Positions 46,601 to 54,517 of a stretch of 64,000 bases of DNA are shown here, piece after piece. Within the stretch, counting starts at the first letter, position 1, and each line of letters begins with the position of its first letter. Source of the stretch: Rohdeia mirabilis (GTDB taxonomy: Bacteria; Planctomycetota; UBA1135; GCA-002686595); contig CP036290.1 in assembly GCA_007750655.1 (NCBI GenBank), forward strand, positions 4,030,001-4,094,000, read 5' to 3'. A program made the translations under genes and the position numbers. Below the pieces are notes generated by a model. That model was not told the origin of the DNA and made no database searches. It saw nothing but the letters and a program-made list of their open reading frames with translations.

Positions 46601-47088
46601 ATGGCTGCCGATGCGTCCCCCAGTTCGAGCGCACACTGTCCCAGTCGGAAGCGCGCCTCGCGCCGCCGCTCGAACCCGTTCGCCTCGGCGACCGCCGCGA
46701 AGAGCGGCCGCGCCCCCGCGAAGTCGTCGCGCTCGAACAGCACGTCCCCCACCAGGTAGCGCACGAGCGTCGCCCGCGCGTGGGTGCCGTGCTGCTTCAG
46801 GAAGGCTCGGCCCTCCTTCACGACCAGGTCGTCGAGCCCCTTGTCCGCGAGACCGGCGATGTACTGGGCCGCGTCGTCGGCGTCGTCGAACGTGCGGGTG
46901 GCCGGTGCGGGCGTTGCGGGCACGAGCGGTGCAGTCCGCTGCGTGCCGACGAGCGGCCCCGCGACGACGGTCTGGGCTTCGAACGTGGGCTCGAGCGGCG
47001 CTGCTGTGAGCAGCGACGAAGGGGCGACGGCCGTCACAGCGAGTGCTGCAACAACCGTCGCCACGAACGGCGCGGGGCGGCCGGACAT
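43687..47088 (-). CDS. Large secreted TPR-repeat protein
   Basis: 1,133 residues from ATG 47088, with AGGAG five bases upstream. A signal peptide (FVATVVAALAVTAVAPSSLLTAAP) sends it to the periplasm. The body is a chain of many tetratricopeptide repeats of the YbgF/BamD-like kind (FRLGQCALELGDASAAIAALEACL, FLLGEARFAADDVTGAEAAYWAVM, FVLGEAAFQSGDLDTARAAFAAV, FLLGEARYRTGDDAGAIEALAL). A Gly/Ala/Ser low-complexity break falls about residue 840. In E. coli the TolQRA-TolB-YbgF system also joins a TPR protein with a proton motor; here TPR + ExbB + ExbD + PD40 protein looks like a parallel arrangement. First gene of the operon. Confidence 0.88.
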   Translation of the reverse strand: MSGRPAPFVATVVAALAVTAVAPSSLLTAAPLEPTFEAQTVVAGPLVGTQRTAPLVPATPAPATRTFDDADDAAQYIAGLADKGLDDLVVKEGRAFLKQHGTHARATLVRYLVGDVLFERDDFAGARPLFAAVAEANGFERRREARFRLGQCALELGDASAAIAALEACLADDPDYLVAPATFLLGEARFAADDVTGAEAAYWAVMQLDAPGTYAFDAACAMCWTAKARGAHDQAAQRVEACIAAADEGEPRLPELWLLLGETRYTLGQHAAALAAFGAVAAGEQRAAAERGTAFALVALGRDAEAAERFEAIATTAPTDPFANEARVRAAAAHVRSGAFDRALQMADSVPQAARSAELHYWRGRALAGLGRHADALESLDRAAASKPSTDLAATITSARADALYALGRTDEAARVYEASGGDYALHAAAVARANAGDFTEAARLARELFERFPDSAYGTATRFVLGEAAFQSGDLDTARAAFAAVTVASGASPEDARRARSRTAWCDFRAGRFDAAESAFEALSKAASVDELSREALFMSARAAEELAATLDGSRATEPRRRAVARYERFVDSFAAANERPEGLLRLARLVEGEAGERRLAQLAQDHAQHELAPDALLELAERRSARGDLAGAKVAYGALAELAPKGPHALHALLSAAWCANQLGAHDDARTTLRALLKRSDLDAERRASAHELLAFVEAARGDGRASEAAVEALAKDGVEATRVLAAARRAAAALTAAGEPARAAALMDGVAAIDASAVDVVRAASVEAVFARLDASALEQDKARRTRLVDEAERTVRTLAAAHDRAADASSGDGSADAKGRESGTATRPAGGGGRGGSNGAANEAATATAPLTPLDPNLAEAAFFVGESRYAAGLDAQALELYDLAARTTGTTRERALYKGGFTALRLEDWPGVDARFGAFAAEFGKSPLLGEVLFLLGEARYRTGDDAGAIEALALMRTRFAQHELATKARFRLGLAQSRAGLHADAARTLADLVRTAPDFDARAEAELWRGRSLAALGDGRAARAAFAAVLERDKGLLSARARLELGALSLAANDLDDALSQFLKVAVLYEACDEVADALVRAGGVLERQGETSAALAQYREVVKDHADSPFASAAKGRIAALEGAGG

Positions 47089-47269
47089 GGAGGCTCCTGG
47101 GAGGGGCGCTGGTGGCGAACGGTGTGCGACTCGCGCGTTGGGGAACGGACGCGCGAGGCGCACTCTACGCCGCCGCGAGCCGCCCGTGGGGCACTTCAAC
47201 GACCCGGGTAGTCGAAAGTGGGACGGGGTGGTCGGGAGGCGTTGCCGGGACGCGACTTGCGTCCGACGA

Positions 47270-47300
47270 CCGAGCGTCCATGCTGACCTCCGACGCTCGG
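47270..47300 (-). terminator. Hairpin just beyond the 47303 stop
   Basis: CCGAGCGTC at 47270-47278 pairs perfectly with GACGCTCGG at 47292-47300, with a 13-nt loop. It begins two bases after the stop codon of the minus-strand hypothetical gene ending at 47303. No T-run. Confidence 0.5.
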
Positions 47301-47302
47301 GG

Positions 47303-48190
47303 CTAGCGCTCGGCGGTCAGCTCCAGGAGCAACTTCACGAAGGCCTCGTCGCGTTCCTTGCGCCTCTCCTTGATGTCGTCCTTGACCTGCTCGGCCTGCG
47401 GCCAATCGTCCGACGTGTATTGGAGATTGAACGCCCACCCACCCAGGTCAGCGACCATCCCCCCGATCCACTCGCCCTCCAGGGATCCGGGCGGGAGCGC
47501 GAGCGGCGAGTACGCGAAGTCCTGCGAGTGGACGATCTTCTTCGTCACGGCGATCATGCCCGCGAACTCCTCACGGGCGAGCCGCTCCAGTTCGGCGTTC
47601 TGAGGTGACATGCTCGCTTCGAGCACCGCCCATACAGCAGGAACAAGCTTCTTCAGAGCCTTCTCGACGCCAGGCTTCTGACCGTAGCGGCGGCGGACGA
47701 AGACCTCGTCGAACTCGGCTCCGTAGCGCGACTCGATACCGCCAGGCAGATCGAACCCTGCCCAACGCACGGCTCGATCGATGAAGAAGTAGAGGTCTCG
47801 GTCGTTGCTCTCGAGGTGCGGCAGGTAGTCGTCCCTCAGGCTGCGAAGCGCGACCTCCTCGGGCCACAGTCGGAGCATGCGGTCGGGGTCGTGACCCGCG
47901 TTCTCGAGTGCGCGGCGAATCTGCTCGTCCGTGAAGCCGTCCCAGAATTCACGGCACGCGTCGAGCGCGCTGATGGTGATTCGTGAGTCCTCTGATTCGT
48001 CAGGCGCCGCCGGCAGTGCATCCCCGAGCGCGATGCGATCTTGAACTGCTGGCTGTGCGAGCGCCGTGGTCGCGCCCGCCTCGTCTGTACCGACAACGGA
48101 GAGCTCTGCGACTCCGGAACACCCCCTCATGGCAACGTACGCAGTGATGCCAACAACGAGGAAGAGTACGCCGACCAAGATCCTATTCAT
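47303..48190 (-). CDS. Hypothetical membrane-anchored or lipoprotein-like protein
   Basis: 295 residues from ATG 48190. The N-terminus MNRILVGVLFLVVGITAYVAMRGCSG is hydrophobic and ends in Cys; it is not a strict lipobox, so either a lipoprotein or a single-pass anchor. The rest is a soluble, charged domain without recognised motifs (FTDEQIRRALENAGHDPDRM, RAVRWAGFDLPGG). Codon usage is a little less GC-extreme than in neighbours. No family recognised. Alone on its strand with a hairpin after it. Confidence 0.7.
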   Translation of the reverse strand: MNRILVGVLFLVVGITAYVAMRGCSGVAELSVVGTDEAGATTALAQPAVQDRIALGDALPAAPDESEDSRITISALDACREFWDGFTDEQIRRALENAGHDPDRMLRLWPEEVALRSLRDDYLPHLESNDRDLYFFIDRAVRWAGFDLPGGIESRYGAEFDEVFVRRRYGQKPGVEKALKKLVPAVWAVLEASMSPQNAELERLAREEFAGMIAVTKKIVHSQDFAYSPLALPPGSLEGEWIGGMVADLGGWAFNLQYTSDDWPQAEQVKDDIKERRKERDEAFVKLLLELTAER

Positions 48191-48406
48191 GTGAAGCTGG
48201 GGGATGACTGCGCAAGGGCCTCGAGCCGACAAGTGGGTCGAGTGCCCGAGTACGGTGAGCTGCGCGCTCCCGTTCGACGCCAACTCGACAACGATACGAA
48301 CAGTCGGCAGTCATGTGGTGTTGCGAACCAGCCTCACCATCGACGGGCGAATGGTGCGCGGCGCGAATCGACCGCCAAGGGTGGTGCTGGCGTGCGGCAC
48401 CGCAAG

Positions 48407-49165
48407 TCAGATGCGCAATGTGCCGCCGCTCGACCAGGCCAGGAACTCGAGGTGCACGATGCGGCGGCTGCGATTGGAGGGCGACTTGCGCGACGCATGG
48501 AGCAGGAGCGGGCGCAGGATCAGCGCGCCGAGCGCGGGGACGACGCAGTCCACTTCGCCCACTCGGTCGCGCCACTCGACGGCGGCTTCGGGAGCGAGCA
48601 CACCGTGGGCGTGCGAAGTGGGCACGACGCGCAGGCCGCCGTTGCCCGCATCCGAACCGTCGAGGTCCACGCGGATCGAGACCATCGATTCGAGTACGTC
48701 ACGCGGCGGGCGCGCGCATGGCACACCGTCCTTGACCGACCAGGCCGTCCAACCGGGCGCGTCGAAGCGTTCCGACACGGAGACCACCGTGTCCTGGTGC
48801 CAGCGCACGAGCCAGTTCGCGTCCGGCGACTTGTCGAACAGGATCGCGCGGTGTACGGCGGCGTCCGGACCGAGGACGGCCTCGGCGAGCCGGCGCACGC
48901 GGGGCGCTGCGGCGAGCTGGGCGACAGCGGGATGGTCGAGCGCGTCGCGACGTCCGACGCGCCCGTCCAACTCGGCGAATGCGGCCAGAGCGGCGCTGCG
49001 CTGATCGCCGTCGATCACGTCGGCGACGATCGCGAAGCCGTCGCGCTGGACCTGCGCGGAGGCGGCGAGACTCGCGTGTGCGCCAATTGGTTGCGGCGAA
49101 GCGGTCGAGCGCGCGACGTCGCCCGAGCGCCCAACGCCAGCGCGATCGCGCTCCTCGTCGCTCAC
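48407..49165 (-). CDS. Phytanoyl-CoA dioxygenase (PhyH)-like Fe(II)/2-oxoglutarate enzyme
   Basis: 252 residues. VQRDGFAIVADVIDG is the typical PhyH start. The metal site is readable: WHQDTVV gives His-x-Asp, and the distal His is in RPLLLHASRKSPSNRSRRIVHLEF, where the following Arg would bind 2-oxoglutarate. NGGLRVVPTSHAHGVL is the usual substrate-side loop. The family hydroxylates lipids or small secondary metabolites; substrate unknown. Its start overlaps the stop of the PepSY-type gene by ATGA, so the two are coupled. Confidence 0.85.
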   Translation of the reverse strand: MSDEERDRAGVGRSGDVARSTASPQPIGAHASLAASAQVQRDGFAIVADVIDGDQRSAALAAFAELDGRVGRRDALDHPAVAQLAAAPRVRRLAEAVLGPDAAVHRAILFDKSPDANWLVRWHQDTVVSVSERFDAPGWTAWSVKDGVPCARPPRDVLESMVSIRVDLDGSDAGNGGLRVVPTSHAHGVLAPEAAVEWRDRVGEVDCVVPALGALILRPLLLHASRKSPSNRSRRIVHLEFLAWSSGGTLRI

Positions 49166-49698
49166 GCGTCAGCCCCGTGTGCTTGCTTCACCCGCTTCCG
49201 CCGCCGCGCCAGGTGCGGCAACAGCCACAGGTAGACGCCGCTCGCCCACAGGCCGAGCAGGATCACGCCCGACGGGAGGAAGATCCACAGCTTGGCCCCC
49301 TCGAAGAACCACGAGCCGTCGTGGATCTGCTCGATGAGGTCCGAGCGGCGGTAGGCGGACTGGACGACGGCGCCCGTCGTCGTGTCCACCTGCACCTCCC
49401 AGCGGTTGGTGGCGCGTACCTTCACGACGCCCTTGTCGGGCCGAACGTCGAGGCGGTCCACGTCGTCCCAACTCGCGATCTCGGCTTCCGGCACCGAGCG
49501 CGCCGCCTCGAGGATGCGCTCGAACGACACGCTGGGGTCGCCGCCGACGCCGCGCGCGGTGGGCGGCTGCACCCAGGCCGACTGCTTCTTGAGCTGGAGG
49601 ACGATGCCGGTGACGACGACCACGAGCACGGGCAGCACGGTGACGAGGGCGCCGATGCGGTGGAGGCGACGGCTCAGGCGCGCGCCGGTGAAGCTCAC
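49162..49698 (-). CDS. PepSY-associated transmembrane protein
   Basis: 178 residues from GTG 49698; the frame extends upstream only through the inverted repeat. An N-terminal helix (IGALVTVLPVLVVVVTGIVLQLKKQ) and a C-terminal helix (LWIFLPSGVILLGLWASGVYLWLLP) bracket a periplasmic PepSY-like domain (VDRLDVRPDKGVVKVRATNRWEVQVDTTTGAVV). Such proteins occur in flavin-linked iron-uptake or redox membrane systems. The start codon is only 14 bp from a long inverted repeat, which could influence its translation. Confidence 0.8.
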   Translation of the reverse strand: MSFTGARLSRRLHRIGALVTVLPVLVVVVTGIVLQLKKQSAWVQPPTARGVGGDPSVSFERILEAARSVPEAEIASWDDVDRLDVRPDKGVVKVRATNRWEVQVDTTTGAVVQSAYRRSDLIEQIHDGSWFFEGAKLWIFLPSGVILLGLWASGVYLWLLPHLARRRKRVKQAHGADA

Positions 49699-49712
49699 GG
49701 CCGGACCCCCGG

Positions 49713-49803
49713 TACGGTGTCGCACACCACTGGGGTGGTCGACCAACAGTTCGTGTGCGGTACGAACTTCTGGTCGACCACCCCAGTGGTGTGCGACACC
49801 GTA
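49713..49803. repeat. 33-bp perfect inverted repeat with nested inner stem
   Basis: The arm 49713-49745 is the exact reverse complement of 49771-49803. In the 25-nt loop, AGTTCGT and ACGAACT pair again around GTGCGGT. Each arm contains its own small palindromes (TGGTCGACCA; ACCAC-CCCA-GTGGT; GTGT-GCG-ACAC). A folded transcript would be an about 40-bp hairpin. It ends 14 bp before the GTG of the PepSY gene. Confidence 0.9.
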
Positions 49804-49911
49804 TCGCTGTTCGCTGCTGCCATGGCCACCATCATGCAGGGCGGCCTGGGGCTGGGTCGAGCGCGCCCCGCAGGACGGTGCCGCACTCCGCGACGGTGAC
49901 GGGCGAGCGGG

Positions 49912-49964
49912 TCGTGTGCGGTACGGATCACTGGTCGACCACCGCAGTGGTGTGCGACACCGTA
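49912..49964 (+). repeat. Third, direct copy of the 53-bp repeat unit
   Basis: 49912-49964 matches 49751-49803 at 48 of 53 positions, with the five differences being four in the six bases after TCGTGTGCGGTACG and one C-to-G change in the arm. It is in direct orientation, 108 bp further on. Confidence 0.88.
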
Positions 49965-50251
49965 CGGGGGCCGACCCGACCGACCGGGCGCCGCCGAGGG
50001 ACGGGGGCGAACCTGGTGGCGGGCGACCGATCGCGACCGGGAGGTGGGAAACGCGGGCTCCCGAGCGCCGTTACGGTCGCGGACGGGTCCACCTCCCCGC
50101 GGCTCGCGCTCGAAGGAGGACACTGGAGGGCCCGCCGCTCCCCCACGACCGATCGGGCTCAGCCGGACCCGTGCCACCCCCAGCGGCGCTCGCCGCGGCA
50201 CCCCGGCCCCGACCGCCCCCAGCTTCCGCCCCACCCGCTCCCGTCCCGCCG

Positions 50252-53200
50252 ATGTTCGACCGCACCTTCGTGTCCTCCCTTTCCGTCGCTGCGCTCCTGC
50301 TCGCGTTCGCACCCGCCACCGCGCAGGCCCAACGCCGCGGCGCCGCCCGCACCGCCGAGCCCGCGACCGTCGCTCTGCCCGATGCGTGGCTCGAGGACCT
50401 CGGCTGGCGTTCGATCGGCCCGGCCAACATGGGCGGACGCATCGTCTCGATCGCCGCGCACCCGACCGACCGCGCGACCTACTGGCTCGGCAGCGCGTCG
50501 GGCGGCGTGCTCAAGACGACGAACGCCGGGCGCACCTACGAGCACCAGTTCGATCAGGAAGAGACGGTCTCGATCGGACACCTGGCCGTGTCCACCTCGA
50601 ACCCGGACGTGCTGTGGGTCGGCACCGGCGAAGCGAACCCGCGCAACTCGGTCAGCTACGGCAACGGCGTCTACAAGTCGACGGACGGCGGCGCGACCTG
50701 GACGCACATGGGGCTCGAGCACTCGTTCCAGATCGGGCGCATCGCGATCCACCCGACCGACGAGAACACGGTCTACGTCGGCGCGCTCGGCCGGCTGTAC
50801 GGCGAGAGTGAGGAACGCGGCCTCTACAAGACCACCGACGGCGGCACGACCTGGGAGCGCGTGCTGTACGTGGACGAGCGCACCGGTGTCACCGACATCG
50901 ACATGCACCCGACCGATCCGAACACGCTGCTGGTCGCTACCTACGAGCGCCAACGCGACGAGTTCGACACGAACCAGCCCGCGAAGAAGTGGGGCCCGGG
51001 CAGCGGCATCTGGCGCACGACCGACGGCGGCGCGACCTGGACCGAACTCACCGAAGGCCTGCCCACCGTCGACAAGGGCCGCATCGGCATCGACTGGTAC
51101 CGCGCCGATCCGAACATCGTCTTCGCCCTGGTCGAGACCGAGCGCATCTCGCGCCTCCCCGACGACGTGGCCTACATGGGCATGACCGGCGAGGACGCCG
51201 ACACGGGCGCGCGTCTCACCAACGTGACCGAGGGCGGGCCGTCCGAAGCCGCCGAACTGCGCGTGGGCGACATCGTCACGCGCGCGGACGGCGAACGCGT
51301 CCTGGCCTACGACGATCTCGTGCGCGTCATCCGTCAGCACAAGGCCGGCGAGACCATCGACATCGAGTACGTGCGCGAACGCCAGCTCTTCAACACGAGC
51401 GTCGAGTTCGGCCCCGTCCCGCCGCCCGAGAACGAACCCGACCTCAGCGACGAGGACGCCCTGCACGCGCGCGACCTCAGCCTCGGACTCGGCGGCCAAC
51501 GCGCGCAGGTGCAGGACGCCCAGGGCTACGACGCGCTCGAAACCGGCGGCACGTTCAAGTCCACCGACGGCGGCGTGACCTGGACGCGCATCAACAGCCT
51601 CAACCCGCGGCCGATGTACTACAGCCAGATCCGCGTGGACCCGAGCGACGCGAACCACGTCTACGTCCTCGGCACGCGGCTGCACCGTTCGAGCGACGGC
51701 GGCGTGACGTTCACGTCCGACGGCGCCGACGGCGAGGTGCACGTGGACCACCACGCGCTGTGGATCGACCCGGACGACGGGCGCCACATGATCCTCGGCA
51801 ACGACGGCGGCATCTACATCACGCGCGACCGCATGGAGAGCTGGGACCACCACAACCACGTGGCGATCGGGCAGTTCTACCGCGTGACCACCGACAGCGA
51901 GGGTCTGTACAGCGTCTACGGCGGACTGCAGGACAACGGCTCGTGGGGCGCGCCGAACCGCACGCGCAACTCGACCGGCGTCGTGAACTCGGACTGGCTG
52001 TCGATCGGCGGCGGCGACGGCTTCGTCTGCAAGGTCGATCCGAACGACCCCGACCAGATCTACTACGAGAGCCAGAACGGCGGCATGCGTTGGCGGAACC
52101 TGCGCACCGGCGAGTTCGGCTCGATGCGACCGCGCGCGCCGGAAGGCGTGAACTACCGCTTCAACTGGAACACGCCGTTCGTCCTGTCCTCGTTCAACGG
52201 CAAGATCGTGTACGCGGCGGGCAATCACGTGTTCCGCTCGCTCGATCGCGGCAACGGCATGAAGGCCATCTCGCCCGAGCTCACGCGCACCGAGCGCGGC
52301 AGTGCGACGACGCTGGCCGAGAGCCCGCGCGACTCCGACCGTCTGTACGTCGGCACGGACGACGGTGCCCTGTGGACGACGCGCGACGGCGGCACGACCT
52401 GGATCGACCTAATGGCGCCGGCTGCCGCGGTCGCGCCCGAAGTGACGAGCGAAGGCGACGCGACCGAGGCCACCGAGTCCGATTCCACCGATTCCGCCGA
52501 GGCGAACGACGCTCCGACCCTCGCTGGGCGCTGGGCCGCACGGGTCACGCGCATGCGCGCGGCGGACGAGGGGCTCCTCGAGCTCAGTCTGGCCGAGGAC
52601 GCGGACGGCGCGCTGGTCGGCGGCTTCGGCACGCAGTCGAGCAGCGTCGAGTCGGCGCGCTACGAAGCGTCGGACGGTTCGATCGCGATCACGCACCGCC
52701 TGGGCGACGCGACGATCGAACAGACCGGCGTGATCGACGGCGAGCGCATGACCGGTTGGCTGTCCACCTGGGACGGCGCACTGCAGGTCTTCTACCGGGC
52801 CGAGCGCGAAGAGAACCTCGAGTCGGGTGGCGCGACCGGCCGCTGGCGCCTGTCCCTGCTCGGCGAGGTCGTCGCTCCCGAGGCCGGGCGTTTCGCCATC
52901 GGTCTGACCGAGGAAACGGCGGACGCGGCGCCCGACGCGGCCGTGACCGAATCGGAAGAACCGACGACCGCCGACGCCGGCGTGACCCTCTCGGGATCGA
53001 TCGCGGCGGGTTCGTGGCGGACGGACGTGCAGAACGCGGTGTGGGATTCCGAAGCGGACGTCCTGAGCCTGACGTTCGAACGGGACGGCGCGCGCTCCGA
53101 CCTGGTCGCCACTCTGGCGGACGACCAACTGTCCGGTTCGTTCACCGCGGCCGGCCTGTTCGACGTGCGCTTCGTCGCGCGCCCCGACGACGATTCGGGC

Positions 53201-54160
53201 GAATCACGATCCGACGGTGAACGCGAGAGCGGCGCGCGCCTCGTCGAGCTCCTGCCGAAGCCCATGTGGGTCAGCGCCGTGGTCCCGTCGGCCTTCGTGA
53301 CCGAGCGCGTCTACGTCACCTTCGACGGCCATCGCTCCGACCTCGACGACCCGTTCGTGTTCGTCAGCGAGGACGGCGGCGAGACCTGGCGCGACATCTC
53401 GGCGAACCTGCCGCGCGGATCGACCCGCACGATCGCCGAGGACCGCGTCAATCGCGACCTCTTGTACCTGGGCACCGAGTTCGGCGCGTACATGAGCCTC
53501 GACCGCGGCCGAAGCTGGATGGAGATGGGCGCGGACCTGCCGACCGTGGCGGTGCACGAGTTCGCGCAGGCTCCGAACGGAGGCGACGTGGTCGCGGCCA
53601 CGCACGGGCGCAGCCTGTGGATCCTGGACGCGACCGTGCTGCGGCAGATGACGCCCGAAGCGCTGGCCGCGCGGGCGACGCTGTTCGAACCGAGCGAAGG
53701 CGTGTTCTGGCGCGGCGAGGTCACGCGCGGCTCGAGCGGCACGCGTCGCTTCCGCGGCGAGAACCCGCCGTCGGGCGTGACGCTGTTCTACTCGCTCAAC
53801 GGCAACGCCCGCGACGTCAACCTGCGCATCACCGACCTGGGCGGCACGCTGATCCAGGAGCTCGAGGCTTCGACGGATGCGGGCCTGCACCGCGCCACCT
53901 GGAACCTGCGCGGTCCCGGTCGCATGACCAGTCGCGGCTTCATGCGCTCCGGTGCGCCGGTCGAACCGGGCCGCTACCTCGCGACGCTCGAGGCGAACGG
54001 CGACACCCAGACGCGCGAGATCCGCGTGGTGCCCGATCCCGACGGCGCCGAGGGACCGACCATGGCGCAGCTCGAGTACATGGAGGATCTCGAGGAGTTC
54101 GAGGGCGAGCGCGAAGAGGGCGGCGACGACGACGAGGACCTGTCGGACGTCGTGCACTGA
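50252..54160 (+). CDS. Secreted BNR/sortilin-type beta-propeller protein with PDZ domain
   Basis: 1,302 residues from ATG 50252, the first Met before a clear signal peptide (VSSLSVAALLLAFAPATAQAQ). Upstream in-frame sequence is not protein-like. Many BNR repeats with the Asp-box pattern S-x-D-x-G-x-T-W (YKSTDGGATWTHM, YKTTDGGTTWERV, FKSTDGGVTWTRI, FVSEDGGETWRDI) form a two-propeller body as in the VPS10/sortilin-like glycosyl-hydrolase-like family. A PDZ domain (GPSEAAELRVGDIVTRADGE) is inserted at bases 51177-51415. Bases about 52420-53235 add two beta-rich modules not seen in the propeller pattern. The C-terminus is acidic (EEGGDDDEDL). Likely a periplasmic or surface binding protein; no enzyme active site is assigned. 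Confidence 0.88.
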   Translation: MFDRTFVSSLSVAALLLAFAPATAQAQRRGAARTAEPATVALPDAWLEDLGWRSIGPANMGGRIVSIAAHPTDRATYWLGSASGGVLKTTNAGRTYEHQFDQEETVSIGHLAVSTSNPDVLWVGTGEANPRNSVSYGNGVYKSTDGGATWTHMGLEHSFQIGRIAIHPTDENTVYVGALGRLYGESEERGLYKTTDGGTTWERVLYVDERTGVTDIDMHPTDPNTLLVATYERQRDEFDTNQPAKKWGPGSGIWRTTDGGATWTELTEGLPTVDKGRIGIDWYRADPNIVFALVETERISRLPDDVAYMGMTGEDADTGARLTNVTEGGPSEAAELRVGDIVTRADGERVLAYDDLVRVIRQHKAGETIDIEYVRERQLFNTSVEFGPVPPPENEPDLSDEDALHARDLSLGLGGQRAQVQDAQGYDALETGGTFKSTDGGVTWTRINSLNPRPMYYSQIRVDPSDANHVYVLGTRLHRSSDGGVTFTSDGADGEVHVDHHALWIDPDDGRHMILGNDGGIYITRDRMESWDHHNHVAIGQFYRVTTDSEGLYSVYGGLQDNGSWGAPNRTRNSTGVVNSDWLSIGGGDGFVCKVDPNDPDQIYYESQNGGMRWRNLRTGEFGSMRPRAPEGVNYRFNWNTPFVLSSFNGKIVYAAGNHVFRSLDRGNGMKAISPELTRTERGSATTLAESPRDSDRLYVGTDDGALWTTRDGGTTWIDLMAPAAAVAPEVTSEGDATEATESDSTDSAEANDAPTLAGRWAARVTRMRAADEGLLELSLAEDADGALVGGFGTQSSSVESARYEASDGSIAITHRLGDATIEQTGVIDGERMTGWLSTWDGALQVFYRAEREENLESGGATGRWRLSLLGEVVAPEAGRFAIGLTEETADAAPDAAVTESEEPTTADAGVTLSGSIAAGSWRTDVQNAVWDSEADVLSLTFERDGARSDLVATLADDQLSGSFTAAGLFDVRFVARPDDDSGESRSDGERESGARLVELLPKPMWVSAVVPSAFVTERVYVTFDGHRSDLDDPFVFVSEDGGETWRDISANLPRGSTRTIAEDRVNRDLLYLGTEFGAYMSLDRGRSWMEMGADLPTVAVHEFAQAPNGGDVVAATHGRSLWILDATVLRQMTPEALAARATLFEPSEGVFWRGEVTRGSSGTRRFRGENPPSGVTLFYSLNGNARDVNLRITDLGGTLIQELEASTDAGLHRATWNLRGPGRMTSRGFMRSGAPVEPGRYLATLEANGDTQTREIRVVPDPDGAEGPTMAQLEYMEDLEEFEGEREEGGDDDEDLSDVVH

Positions 54161-54517
54161 GCGCCACGGGTTCGCGCTCTGCATCGCCATCGAGAGGCGG
54201 CGGTGCGACATGGCGAGCGGCCGTCCGGAACCAGGCAACGCCTCGGTCCCGGGCGGCCGTTCGCACGTCGCGGGTGACTTCGATCCACCACGGGCGATCG
54301 AGAGCGCCGTCGTCGTGGTGCTCGTGTCGGTCGTACTCGCGGGGCGAACGGAATCGCCGAGCGAGACCATCGCAGAGCTCGCGCGCACCCAGCGCCCCAC
54401 GCCCCGGAAGCACCGCTCCGGCCACGCGTCGGCATCTTCACCGCGAACACTGCCGCGAACACCCGCCGCACGACCCCGGGCGCCAGCCGCGGCGACCGGC
54501 CCGCCGCCCGCTCGCGC
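54161..54517. other. Intergenic region between convergent genes
   Basis: 357 bp between the BNR protein and the hydrolase gene, which face each other. It contains GGAAGCACCGCT near 54406, matching part of the 11-mer region at 18020-18030, but no array. No convincing hairpin terminator or gene was found. Confidence 0.4.

Larger units (their letters stand above)
49699..50251. other. Divergent intergenic region with inverted and direct repeats
   Basis: 553 bp between the divergent PepSY and BNR genes. It contains a 33-bp perfect inverted repeat and a third copy of the unit, listed separately. Both promoters must be here. Nothing else was found except low-complexity Pro/Arg-rich open frames. Confidence 0.55.
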
